38,520 nucleotides of DNA from NCBI GenBank assembly GCA_902470905.1, contig CABRIC010000013.1:1-38520 (forward strand), given 5' to 3'. Shown here in pieces: positions 25,521-32,735 of the stretch. A program made the position numbers and the translations under genes. This DNA is from an uncultured Collinsella sp. Its GTDB lineage: Bacteria; Actinomycetota; Coriobacteriia; Coriobacteriales; Coriobacteriaceae. Position 1 is the stretch's first letter. Every line of letters starts with the position of its first letter. The notes under the pieces are model-generated. The model searched no databases. It saw only the letters and a program-made list of their open reading frames with translations, and had not been told where the DNA came from.

Positions 25521-25553
25521 AGACCCCCGAATCCGCCCGATTTGGGGGTCTTT
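25521..25553. terminator. Bidirectional terminator-like hairpin
   Basis: AGACCCCCGAAT (25521-25532) pairs with ATTTGGGGGTCT (25540-25551) with one wobble, followed on the plus strand by TTTCTC. It lies between the gene remnant and the acyltransferase promoter, so it no longer serves an obvious plus-strand gene. Confidence 0.55.
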
Positions 25554-25563
25554 CTCGTCAAAA

Positions 25564-25592
25564 TGTACGCTAAATCCATGAGGGTATATAAT
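25564..25592 (+). promoter_or_regulatory. Promoter of the acyltransferase gene
   Basis: A perfect TATAAT -10 box (25587-25592) lies 17 bases after a weak TGTACG -35 box (25564-25569). The start codon is 38 bases downstream of the -10 box. Confidence 0.5.
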
Positions 25593-25630
25593 GGGACGTT
25601 CTGCTCGAATGCACAAAGGAAGGGGTGACG

Positions 25631-26737
25631 ATGCCTGTTCACGAGAAGCGCGTCTTGTCGCTTGACGGCCTGCGAGGGCTTGGGGCGCTGATGGTGTTCC
25701 TGTACCACGTCGACATCATGGTCAAGCCGTTTGGCGCGGGGGGTCCGAGCCTCCTCCCTGGCACCGCGTCGGTTATGGTGTTCTTCATCCTGTCTGGCAT
25801 AGTGCTGTCTCTTGTTCCCTTTAAGCACATGGGAAACGGCGGGTACGACTGGCTTGGCTATTACCCAAGAAGGGTCGTCCGCCTTTGCGTGCCGCTGTTT
25901 GCGGCGATTGCGCTGGCCCTTCCTGCGGGCTACGTGGCCTGGCGCCTGGGGTCCACGTCGCGCTCCGCGCTTGCCGTCGCCTACAACGCGGGCCTTCCCA
26001 CTGCGGTTCATGACATCCTCATGCAGTTCGACGTGCTGTTCAACGTGTCCGATGGCCTCAACAACCTCTTTGGCGCGCAGCTCGTCCGCGTTGACTCTCC
26101 CGTCTGGTCCATGAGCTGGGAGCTCTGGTTTAGCTTGACGCTCCCGCTGGCCATCTGGTGCATATCAAGGATTCGCCGGACGGGTCTGGCGGTTGTTGCG
26201 ACCTTTATTGCGGTGCTTGTCTCGCACTGGACGGGCTACTTTCCGCTGCGCTTTTGCCTGATGTTCTGGCTTGGCGTCATGGTGGCCCGGCAATTCGACA
26301 AAATCAAGACCGTCAAGCTTTCAATGCTGGCCGAGCTGGCGCTGCTTGTGGCCTCCGTTGGTGTTATCGAGCTCTCGCTCGTGTGGCATCCCGGCGGGGT
26401 CCTCGAGGCGTTGAAGTCCACCGCCATGAACGCGGCCTGCCTGGTGGTGGTTGTCGTCGCGATCGCCGACGGGTTCACGCGCCGTGCGCTCTCTGCGGCC
26501 CCCATGGTCTTTTTGGGAAAGGTGTCGTACAGCCTCTACCTTACCCACGCCATTGTCATCGGTGCGCTCGCTGCCCTGCTGCCCAGGCTCGGGATTGTCG
26601 ACCCGCTCGCGATTGCCGCGGTCTCGCTGCCCGCAAGCATGCTCGTCTCCGTTGCGTTCTGGCGCATAATCGAGATTCCCAGCATGAACCTGTCGCGCTC
26701 GCTGGCATCGTCAGGGCCTAGGGACGCCGTTCGATAA
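25631..26737 (+). CDS. Acyltransferase family 3 membrane protein
   Basis: 368-residue integral membrane O-acyltransferase of the OafA/acyltransferase-3 group, which acetylates cell-surface or secreted carbohydrates. The N-terminus shows the family pattern RVLSLDGLRGLGALMVFLYHV, with the conserved His in helix 1. About ten membrane segments follow, and VSYSLYLTHAIVIG near residue 300 is the typical late motif. ATG at 25631 follows AAGGAAGGGG; the GTG two codons earlier overlaps the site. A tyrosine-phosphatase gene follows after 36 bases, suggesting a two-gene unit for envelope polysaccharide modification. Confidence 0.88.
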   Translation: MPVHEKRVLSLDGLRGLGALMVFLYHVDIMVKPFGAGGPSLLPGTASVMVFFILSGIVLSLVPFKHMGNGGYDWLGYYPRRVVRLCVPLFAAIALALPAGYVAWRLGSTSRSALAVAYNAGLPTAVHDILMQFDVLFNVSDGLNNLFGAQLVRVDSPVWSMSWELWFSLTLPLAIWCISRIRRTGLAVVATFIAVLVSHWTGYFPLRFCLMFWLGVMVARQFDKIKTVKLSMLAELALLVASVGVIELSLVWHPGGVLEALKSTAMNAACLVVVVVAIADGFTRRALSAAPMVFLGKVSYSLYLTHAIVIGALAALLPRLGIVDPLAIAAVSLPASMLVSVAFWRIIEIPSMNLSRSLASSGPRDAVR

Positions 26738-26773
26738 TGCGTCGTACTTGGCTTCGTTTGGAGAGAGCTGGTC

Positions 26774-27238
26774 ATGAATAGTCCAAAGCCCGTCCACCGC
26801 GTTCTCTTTGTCTGCCACGGCAATATCTGTCGCTCGACGATGGCCGAGTCGGTGTTTACCGAGCTGGTGCGGCGCGCCGGGCGCGCGGGCGAGTTTGTCA
26901 TTGACTCCGCTGCGACCTCGACCGAGGAGATCGGCAACCCGCCACACCACGGTACCGTTGCCAAGCTGCGCGAGGTCGGGATTCCCGTCGTCGCACATCG
27001 TGCACGTCAGGTGCGTCGCGCGGAGTATAGCGACTGGGACCACATTGTCTATATGGACGACGAGAACGCCCGCGGCCTGTACCGAATTTTTGGGAAGGAC
27101 CCCGATGGCAAGATCTCGCGCCTGCTCGATTGGACCGATCGCCCCGGCGACGTGGCCGACCCCTGGTACACCGGCAATTTCGACGCCACCTACCGCGATG
27201 TACTCGCCGGTTGCACCGCTATGCTCGAGCAACTGTAG
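26774..27238 (+). CDS. Low-molecular-weight protein-tyrosine phosphatase
   Basis: 154-residue cytoplasmic LMW-PTP. The active-site loop CHGNICRS (Cys14, Arg20) is the CX5R signature, and the general acid is Asp129 in VADPWYTG. In bacteria such enzymes often dephosphorylate the tyrosine kinases that control capsule or exopolysaccharide export, though no such kinase is in the window. ATG at 26774, 36 bases after the acyltransferase. A related phosphatase (YwlE) lies in the sua5-upp cluster of Bacillus; this gene is not in that position. Confidence 0.93.
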   Translation: MNSPKPVHRVLFVCHGNICRSTMAESVFTELVRRAGRAGEFVIDSAATSTEEIGNPPHHGTVAKLREVGIPVVAHRARQVRRAEYSDWDHIVYMDDENARGLYRIFGKDPDGKISRLLDWTDRPGDVADPWYTGNFDATYRDVLAGCTAMLEQL

Positions 27239-27282
27239 GCGCTCGGGCGGCGCGGGCACACGGGCCACGCCATCGGCATAAA

Positions 27283-27350
27283 ATGAGCGTGGATTTTCTC
27301 CCGCTTTGAGCGTTCGAGTGCGCTCTAAACGGGAAAAAATCCACGCTCAT
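27283..27350. terminator. Bidirectional terminator with 30-bp arms
   Basis: Arms 27283-27312 and 27321-27350 pair over most of 30 bp around an 8-base loop. It lies between the convergent phosphatase and ATPase genes and holds internal A- and T-rich tracts, but no T-run outside the stem. A copy of the 33-nt palindrome follows immediately. Confidence 0.65.
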
Positions 27351-27385
27351 GAATGTGACAAAGGGACTGCCCCTTTGCCACATCC
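27351..27385. repeat. 33-nt palindrome family, copy before the ATPase stop
   Basis: GAATGTGACAAAGGG (27351-27365) pairs with CCCTTTGCCACATCC (27371-27385), with two differences from a perfect palindrome. It adjoins the 30-bp-arm hairpin without a gap and ends 10 bases from the stop codon of the minus-strand ATPase. Confidence 0.75.
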
Positions 27386-27395
27386 GGGACCGGCC

Positions 27396-28757
27396 CTAGA
27401 CCGGCTTGACCTCCAGCTTTATCCCCTCGGCACAGGAGTCGCCCAAAACATCCGAAAGGGCCCAGGTCGCATATAGCGGCAAATAGAGAACCGCTCCGTT
27501 GCGCTCAACGTTGCCTCTCGAGAAAACAATCCCGAGCCTTACGCCATATTCAGCCGTATCAAGCACATGACCGAGCGCAGCGTGCGCGTGGTAATAGGAG
27601 CCCGATTTAACCTCGATCGGAACAGCCGTCCCATCCGGTCCATCGACCACAAAGTCCACTTCACCGCGCTTTTTTGTCTGATAGTAGTAAAGCTGGCGAT
27701 TTTGGGCAGCCAGCTGCTGGGCCACCACGTTTTCGTAAATGCCGCCCAGATTGGGCTCCTTGCTATCAAGATACGCCGCTTGGGCGACTCCAACGGGGTA
27801 GCGCGCCATCAACATGCCCGTATCCGATTGATATAGCTTGAACTGCGATGGCCGTGCCGTCTTGAGCAGGGGCGACTTTGGCTCGGTTACGATATCGGCT
27901 TTGAGAGCAACGCCGGCATCGACAAGCCAGACAAAATCTCGCTGGTACTTCTCATAATGCGCCTTGGGGTCAATGGAATTGAGCACGAAACGCTTGTGTT
28001 CGCCCTCAAGCATAATGGGGAGCTGATCGTAGATGCTCTGCACCTGAAGGGCACGCCCGCTTGCATACTTGGAAATATCCCGTCGGTACTGTTCGTTGAG
28101 CTCGGACTGTAGCTGACGAACAGAGGCAAGGTCGCCCTGCGTGTCAAGGAAACGCTGCACGACCTCCGGCATTCCGCCGACAACGGTATAGGTCCTGAAG
28201 TTTGCCATCATCGCGCCATGAATGTAACCAGGAATGGGCTTCTCGCTGATACACGCGTCGCGTATCGTTTGGCGAGCCCCCTCGCTCACCCCGGTTGCCC
28301 AGCAAAACTCCTCAAAATCGAGCGGGAACATCCTAAGCTCGTGGACATACCCCACGGGATAGGACCTGACACCCTTGAACTGGGTCCCAAGCATTGACCC
28401 CGAAAACGCCCAGCGGCACCTCCCGTCCTCAACAAGGAACTTTGCCATCGTCATGATGTCGGGGGCCTCTTGGACCTCATCGATAAACACGAGCGTTTTG
28501 CCTGGCGCTATCGGCTTTCCCGAAAGAAGCGTCACCCTGCTGATGAAATCATCGGCATCTCGCGCCTCGAGAAGAGCATCTTTTGCCTGGCGATTTTCCA
28601 TGAGGTTGAGTTCGATGTAGGTTGCGTGGTTGGCTTTGCCAAACGCGCGAATCGAATAGCTTTTGCCGATCTGGCGAGAACCCGTGATGAATAAGGCCTT
28701 TTGCTCGGCAGACTTCAGCCAACGCTCCAGCTCTGCCGCTATTTTCCTGCGCAGCAT
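27396..28757 (-). CDS. AAA-type ATPase with DUF4143 C-terminus
   Basis: 453-residue protein of the ATPase/DUF4143 family. The N-terminal ATPase has Walker A GSRQIGKSY (about residues 28-36) and a Walker-B-like stretch KTLVFIDEVQEAPD. The C-terminal DUF4143 region ends in a nuclease-like core, GEVDFVVDGPDG then VPIEVKSG, matching the D-(D/E)xK pattern of restriction-endonuclease folds. The cellular role of this widespread family is not established. ATG at 28757 follows GGGGAG; eight codons upstream is another in-frame start. Three phased direct repeats lie just upstream. Confidence 0.88.
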   Translation of the reverse strand: MLRRKIAAELERWLKSAEQKALFITGSRQIGKSYSIRAFGKANHATYIELNLMENRQAKDALLEARDADDFISRVTLLSGKPIAPGKTLVFIDEVQEAPDIMTMAKFLVEDGRCRWAFSGSMLGTQFKGVRSYPVGYVHELRMFPLDFEEFCWATGVSEGARQTIRDACISEKPIPGYIHGAMMANFRTYTVVGGMPEVVQRFLDTQGDLASVRQLQSELNEQYRRDISKYASGRALQVQSIYDQLPIMLEGEHKRFVLNSIDPKAHYEKYQRDFVWLVDAGVALKADIVTEPKSPLLKTARPSQFKLYQSDTGMLMARYPVGVAQAAYLDSKEPNLGGIYENVVAQQLAAQNRQLYYYQTKKRGEVDFVVDGPDGTAVPIEVKSGSYYHAHAALGHVLDTAEYGVRLGIVFSRGNVERNGAVLYLPLYATWALSDVLGDSCAEGIKLEVKPV

Positions 28758-28781
28758 AGGCTCTCCCCTCAGTGTCATCAA

Positions 28782-28865
28782 ATGAAATGCAAAGTTTTAT
28801 GCGCTTGATTATCGATGAAATGTAGGATTTTTAGAACCTAAAATCGGATGAAATGCAGAGATTTA
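28782..28865. repeat. Three direct repeats with a 33-bp period upstream of the ATPase
   Basis: Copies of an ATGAAATGYAR-type sequence start at 28782, 28815 and 28848, exactly 33 bases apart, each about 18-19 bases long and followed by a T-rich end. They lie 25-108 bases before the ATPase start. The spacing is close to three helical turns, which would put the sites on the same face of the DNA. Confidence 0.7.
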
Positions 28866-28899
28866 GGATTATAAGCAGAAAGAAGGGGCAGCCCCGGCG

Positions 28900-28932
28900 A
28901 ATGTGACAAAGGGACTGTCCCTTTGTCACATT
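28900..28932. repeat. 33-nt palindrome family, perfect copy
   Basis: AATGTGACAAAGGG (28900-28913) and CCCTTTGTCACATT (28919-28932) are perfectly complementary over 14 bp with the loop ACTGT. It is the reference copy and lies 8 bases after the stop of the minus-strand cysteine-rich protein gene (28941). Confidence 0.85.
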
Positions 28933-28940
28933 GCGCTCGA

Positions 28941-29270
28941 CTACTCGTCGACGATCTCGGCAAGCCAGACGTTCAGCGTATCGACCTCGGGGCAGCAGAA
29001 CTTTGCCGTACCGGGCTCGTTGCCAGGCACGGTTCCGCCATAGCGCAGGATATCGATATAGGGAAAGCCCACATGGCAGGCCATGGCACACATCTTGCCG
29101 CGGTCTCGGTCGAAGTCGAAGACGTCACCCGGCTTGTGCCCGTGATGGCAGCGGCATGTGCCCAGCTGGTCCACGCAGCTAATGCGAATACGTGGGCGCC
29201 TGCCGCGCGGGGCACCGAGCGGCTTGTTCTCGCCCGCCGCCTCGGTGCTGCTCTCGTCGGCGTTACTCAT
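28941..29270 (-). CDS. Small cysteine-rich protein (TIGR04076-like)
   Basis: 109 residues, probably cytoplasmic. It resembles the TIGR04076 family of small proteins of unknown function: GTCRCHHGHKPGDVF near residue 35, then MCAMACHVGFPYIDILRYGG, then FCCPE. The clustered Cys and His residues suggest metal binding, but this is not proven. The ATG at 29270 overlaps the last codons of the pyridoxamine kinase gene (ATGAGTAA), so the pair is translationally coupled. An in-frame TTG two codons earlier is less likely. A perfect 33-nt palindrome follows its stop. Confidence 0.75.
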   Translation of the reverse strand: MSNADESSTEAAGENKPLGAPRGRRPRIRISCVDQLGTCRCHHGHKPGDVFDFDRDRGKMCAMACHVGFPYIDILRYGGTVPGNEPGTAKFCCPEVDTLNVWLAEIVDE

Positions 29271-30087
29271 GGTCAATCACATCCAGGCAGGCCTCGATGG
29301 GAAGGCCGGCGGACTTATCCTCCTGGTCGGCATTGCGCTCGATGAGCTCCGCTACCACACGCATGGCATCGCTCGTCGCGCGCTGCAGGCTCCAACCGGC
29401 CATAACGCGGCCGACAAGCACCGCCGAGAACGTGTCGCCCGTGCCCGGAAAGTAGACCGGAATCAGCTCGAAGGGAATCGTGAAGTACTCCCCCGCCACA
29501 TGGTCGTAACCGATGACGACATTCGCACCGTCGACCACAGCGCTCGTAATGACCACCGACTTGGCGCCCAGGACACGCACGGCATCCACAAGAGCGCGGC
29601 CCTCATCGGGCGTGATTTGCTCGGCAATGGGCGTATCGGTGAGCAGGCAGGCCTCGGTGTAGTTTGGCACCGCATAGTCGGCGCACTCGAGCAGGCTGCG
29701 CATGAGACCGATCGTGGACTCGGGCACGCCGGCATAGAGCTTGCCGTTGTCGCCCATGATGGGGTCGACGAACACCTTGGTGCCCTTTTGCGCGCGACGG
29801 TGGCAGAAATCCGAAATGATGCGCGTCTCTTCCTCGGTCACGATAAAGCCGGTGGAGATGGCGTCGAACTCAAAGCCGAGCTCCTCCCAAATGGCGAGGC
29901 TCTGGCGCACGTACTCGGTGGTGTCATGGATGTAGAACTTGGGATAGTTGAGCGTATCGGACACCAGCGCCGTCGGCAGGTTATGGATACGGTAGCCCAT
30001 GTGCGACAGCACCGGCAGCATGGCGGAGAGCGCGACCTTGCCGTAGCCGCACATATCGTTGATCAGCAGCAGCTGAGTATTCTTCAT
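29263..30087 (-). CDS. Pyridoxamine kinase
   Basis: 274-residue ribokinase-fold kinase of the PdxK/PdxY type, phosphorylating pyridoxal or pyridoxamine for the vitamin B6 salvage route. The N-terminus shows INDMCGYGKVALSAMLPVLS; the catalytic/anion-hole motif is FPGTGDTFSAVLVG near residue 220; VFVDPIMGDNGKLY lies in the middle. ATG at 30087 follows GGGAG; the open frame extends 34 codons upstream without similarity. It overlaps the next gene by 8 bases. Which B6 vitamer is preferred cannot be told. Confidence 0.9.
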   Translation of the reverse strand: MKNTQLLLINDMCGYGKVALSAMLPVLSHMGYRIHNLPTALVSDTLNYPKFYIHDTTEYVRQSLAIWEELGFEFDAISTGFIVTEEETRIISDFCHRRAQKGTKVFVDPIMGDNGKLYAGVPESTIGLMRSLLECADYAVPNYTEACLLTDTPIAEQITPDEGRALVDAVRVLGAKSVVITSAVVDGANVVIGYDHVAGEYFTIPFELIPVYFPGTGDTFSAVLVGRVMAGWSLQRATSDAMRVVAELIERNADQEDKSAGLPIEACLDVIDHE

Positions 30088-30175
30088 GAGGGTCTCCCTT
30101 GGTTCGGGCACGGCGCGGCAGCGCCACCGTGCGACTAAGTGTAGCGCAGGAGGCGTTGTGGGCGGTCGCCAGGGT
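30088..30175. other. Upstream region of the pyridoxamine kinase gene
   Basis: No gene. It holds the kinase ribosome-binding site and a weak TACACT -10-like box on the minus strand, without a clear -35 box. The rest of the gap to the MarR gene is filled by the decayed element D and the MarR promoter. Confidence 0.4.
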
Positions 30176-30320
30176 CGCGAAGAGCGCATTGTTGCGGAAA
30201 GGTTTCGGAAATGGGGGGGGGCATAGGCCTTGTGGCCATGCCCGACGATTGAACGTCAGATTGCCGCTTAGGAACGCTTGCAGCGTCGAGCGGTTACGGC
30301 GTTTGGTAAAGCGCCGTAAC
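30176..30320. repeat. Structured repeat element, decayed copy D
   Basis: Positions 30243-30320 match copy B (15715-15792) at 73 of 78 bases, including the 3' hairpin. The central hairpin is GGGCATAGGCC-TTGT-GGCCATGCCC (30219-30243), similar to that of copy C. The 5' half has diverged, so the outer and inner stems no longer pair well. Unlike copies A-C it is not beside a stop codon of an existing gene; the MarR promoter begins 18 bases after it. Confidence 0.6.
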
Positions 30321-30337
30321 TTAATAAGTTTGGTACC

Positions 30338-30366
30338 TTGACATTCATTTCTCATGCTCCTAGATT
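30338..30366 (+). promoter_or_regulatory. Promoter of the MarR-ABC exporter operon
   Basis: A perfect TTGACA -35 box (30338-30343) and TAGATT -10 box (30361-30366) with an optimal 17-base spacer. Transcription would start near 30373. Confidence 0.75.
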
Positions 30367-30400
30367 GGTTAGGCACAAAACAATTCCACTACCTAACTAA
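30365..30400 (+). promoter_or_regulatory. Candidate MarR operator
   Basis: TTGGTTAGG (30365-30373) and CCTAACTAA (30392-30400) form an inverted repeat with one mismatch and an 18-base spacer, starting at the end of the -10 box and covering the likely transcription start. Its position suggests autorepression by the MarR protein encoded just downstream. Confidence 0.5.
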
Positions 30401-30421
30401 AGAAAGGAGCAACACTAATTC

Positions 30422-30928
30422 ATGTGCGATGAACCTCTTAACCTTTGTTCGCACGAGCCCGACGGCGACCCGTCACAGCCGGCGGATGCACCCGAAGCGG
30501 TTAGCTCAGAAGACAAGCTTGCCAAGCGCATCCTCAATGGCCTGGGCTTTTGCGGCCATTACATGCATTTTCATGGCGGAGGCGTGTCCGGCAAGGCGCC
30601 CATCATCTGCCTGCTGGCCAAGCAACCCGGCGGCGAGATGTCGCAGCAGGAACTCGGCATGCACTTTGACCTCAAGCCGGGGTCGCTTTCCGAGATCCTG
30701 TCCAAGCTCGAGCTCAACGGCCTCATCGAGCGCAGCCGTAACCCCAAGGATCGACGGCAGCTCACCATTCGCCTGACCGAAACCGGCCGGGAAAACGCCC
30801 GCATCGACCAGGCGGCCCGCATCCGCTTTAGAGAACAGGCCTTTAGCGCGCTCACCCACGACGAGCGCGAGCAGCTCGCCGAAATGCTCGAGAAAATCCG
30901 TGTAACCTGGGAGGAACTGGATGATTAA
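30422..30928 (+). CDS. MarR family transcriptional regulator
   Basis: 168-residue winged-helix regulator. The DNA-binding core is APIICLLAKQPGGEMSQQELG followed by KPGSLSEILSKLELNGLIERSRNPKDRRQLTIRLTETG, where the last part is the wing with its DxRxxxxxLT pattern. The first 45 residues are an acidic extension. An AAAGGAG lies 12 bases before the ATG, a long spacing, but no better start is available. It overlaps the first ABC exporter gene by 8 bases, which points to local control of that exporter by a ligand-responsive repressor. Confidence 0.9.
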   Translation: MCDEPLNLCSHEPDGDPSQPADAPEAVSSEDKLAKRILNGLGFCGHYMHFHGGGVSGKAPIICLLAKQPGGEMSQQELGMHFDLKPGSLSEILSKLELNGLIERSRNPKDRRQLTIRLTETGRENARIDQAARIRFREQAFSALTHDEREQLAEMLEKIRVTWEELDD

Positions 30929-32735
30929 AACCCTCATGGGCAGCATCCGCGACTATATGAAAGTCACTGTTGCCACGCCATTGCTCGTGCTTGGCGAGGT
31001 ACTCTGCGAGATGCTGATTCCATTTATCACCGCCAACCTGATCGACGCCATCAAAGACGGCGCCACCGTAGCCGAGATGCTTCCCACCGCGGGCTTTTTG
31101 GTGCTCATCGCGCTGACGTCGCTTGCTTTTGGCGCCGCTGCCGGCGTCACCTGCAGCCATGCGAGTTGCGGCTTCGCTAAGAACCTGCGTCACGACCTGT
31201 TCTACAAGATCCAGACGTTCAGCTTTGCCAACATCGATGAGTTCTCGAGCTCCTCGCTCGTCACGCGCCTGACCACCGATATCAACAACGTGCAGCAGGC
31301 CTTTATGATGATCATCCGTATCGCCGTGCGCGCGCCGCTGGTATTGATCTTCGCCTTTACCATGGCATTTATCATGGGCGGCAGCGTCGCTATGGTCTAC
31401 CTGGTCATCATTCCGCTGCTGGGCTTTGGGCTGTTCTTTATCATCTTTAAGGTGCGCCCCATCTTCTCGCGCGTGTTCCACAAGTACGACGCCCTTAACG
31501 AGTCCGTCGAGGAAAACGTCACCGGCATGCGCGTAGTTAAGAGCTATGTGCGCGAAGACTTTGAGAAGGAGAAGTTCGCGACCGCCGCACGCGACGTCCA
31601 GATGGACTTCACCCGCGCCGAGAAGCTGCTCGCCTTTAACAACCCCATGATGAACATCTGCGTCAACGGCGCGTTTGTCGTCATCATCTACCTGGGCTCC
31701 AAGCTCATCATCACGAGCCAGGGCACGCTGTTCGACGTGGGCCAGCTCTCCTCGATCTTTACCTATGGCTTCCAAATCCTCATGAGTCTGATGCAGTTGT
31801 CGATGATCTTTGTCATGGTGACCATGGCCGACGAATCGGCGCACCGCATCACCGAGGTGCTGGCCGCCGAGCCCACGATCGCCGATCCCGCCGAGCCCGT
31901 GCTCGAGGTCGCCGATGGCTCCATCGACTTTGACCACGTGAGCTTTAAGTATTCCGCGCATGCGAAGCGCCAGGCGCTCGACGATATCGACCTGCACATT
32001 AAAAGCGGCGAGACCATCGGCATCATCGGCGGTACCGGCTCGGCCAAGTCCACGCTCGTAAACCTCATCGCCCGCCTGTACGACGCCACCGAAGGCACCG
32101 TGCGCGTGGGCGGCATGGACGTGCGCGACTACGACCTGGACGCCCTGCGCCACCAAGTGGCCATGGTGCTACAGAAAAACGTGCTGTTTAGCGGTACCAT
32201 CGCCGAGAATCTGCGCTGGGGCGACCCGAACGCCACCGACGAGGAGGTCCGCGAGGCGGCACATCTGGCCTGCGCCGATGAGTTTGTCGACGGCTTCCCC
32301 AAGGGCTACGACACCTGGATCGAGCAGGGCGGCTCCAATGTCTCGGGCGGCCAGAAGCAGCGCCTGTGCATTGCGCGTGCCCTGCTGCGTCGCCCCAAGA
32401 TCTTGATCCTGGACGACTCCACCAGCGCCGTCGACACCAAGACCGACGCCAAGATTCGCGCAGGGCTGGCAAGTTATCTGCCCAACACGACCAAGCTCAT
32501 CATCGCCCAGCGCATCAGCTCCGTGCAGGATGCAGACCGCATCATCGTCATGGAGGGCGGCCGTATCGCGCAGATCGGCAACCATGACGAGCTGCTTAAG
32601 ACAAGCGAGATCTACCGCGAAACCTTTACCTCGCAAAACAAGATGTCTGCCGAGGGCGAAGGGGCCGTCGAGGCCGACACCGAGGCATCCGCAACGCAAG
32701 CCCAGACCCAGGAAGGAGGCGAGGCACATGAGTAA
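30921..32735 (+). CDS. Heterodimeric ABC exporter, degenerate-site subunit
   Basis: 604-residue membrane-ATPase half-transporter: six membrane segments in residues 1-320, then the nucleotide-binding domain. Walker A is GGTGSAKST (about 370), with Ala where most have Gly; the signature SNVSGGQKQR is normal; Walker B is ILILDDSTSAVD (about 495), where Asp replaces the catalytic Glu. These changes mark the non-hydrolytic site of TM287/288-type heterodimers. The C-terminal 25 residues are Glu/Ala-rich. ATG at 30921 overlaps the MarR stop, and its own end overlaps the next gene (ATGAGTAA), so the three genes are coupled. The exported compound is unknown. Confidence 0.93.
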   Translation: MIKTLMGSIRDYMKVTVATPLLVLGEVLCEMLIPFITANLIDAIKDGATVAEMLPTAGFLVLIALTSLAFGAAAGVTCSHASCGFAKNLRHDLFYKIQTFSFANIDEFSSSSLVTRLTTDINNVQQAFMMIIRIAVRAPLVLIFAFTMAFIMGGSVAMVYLVIIPLLGFGLFFIIFKVRPIFSRVFHKYDALNESVEENVTGMRVVKSYVREDFEKEKFATAARDVQMDFTRAEKLLAFNNPMMNICVNGAFVVIIYLGSKLIITSQGTLFDVGQLSSIFTYGFQILMSLMQLSMIFVMVTMADESAHRITEVLAAEPTIADPAEPVLEVADGSIDFDHVSFKYSAHAKRQALDDIDLHIKSGETIGIIGGTGSAKSTLVNLIARLYDATEGTVRVGGMDVRDYDLDALRHQVAMVLQKNVLFSGTIAENLRWGDPNATDEEVREAAHLACADEFVDGFPKGYDTWIEQGGSNVSGGQKQRLCIARALLRRPKILILDDSTSAVDTKTDAKIRAGLASYLPNTTKLIIAQRISSVQDADRIIVMEGGRIAQIGNHDELLKTSEIYRETFTSQNKMSAEGEGAVEADTEASATQAQTQEGGEAHE

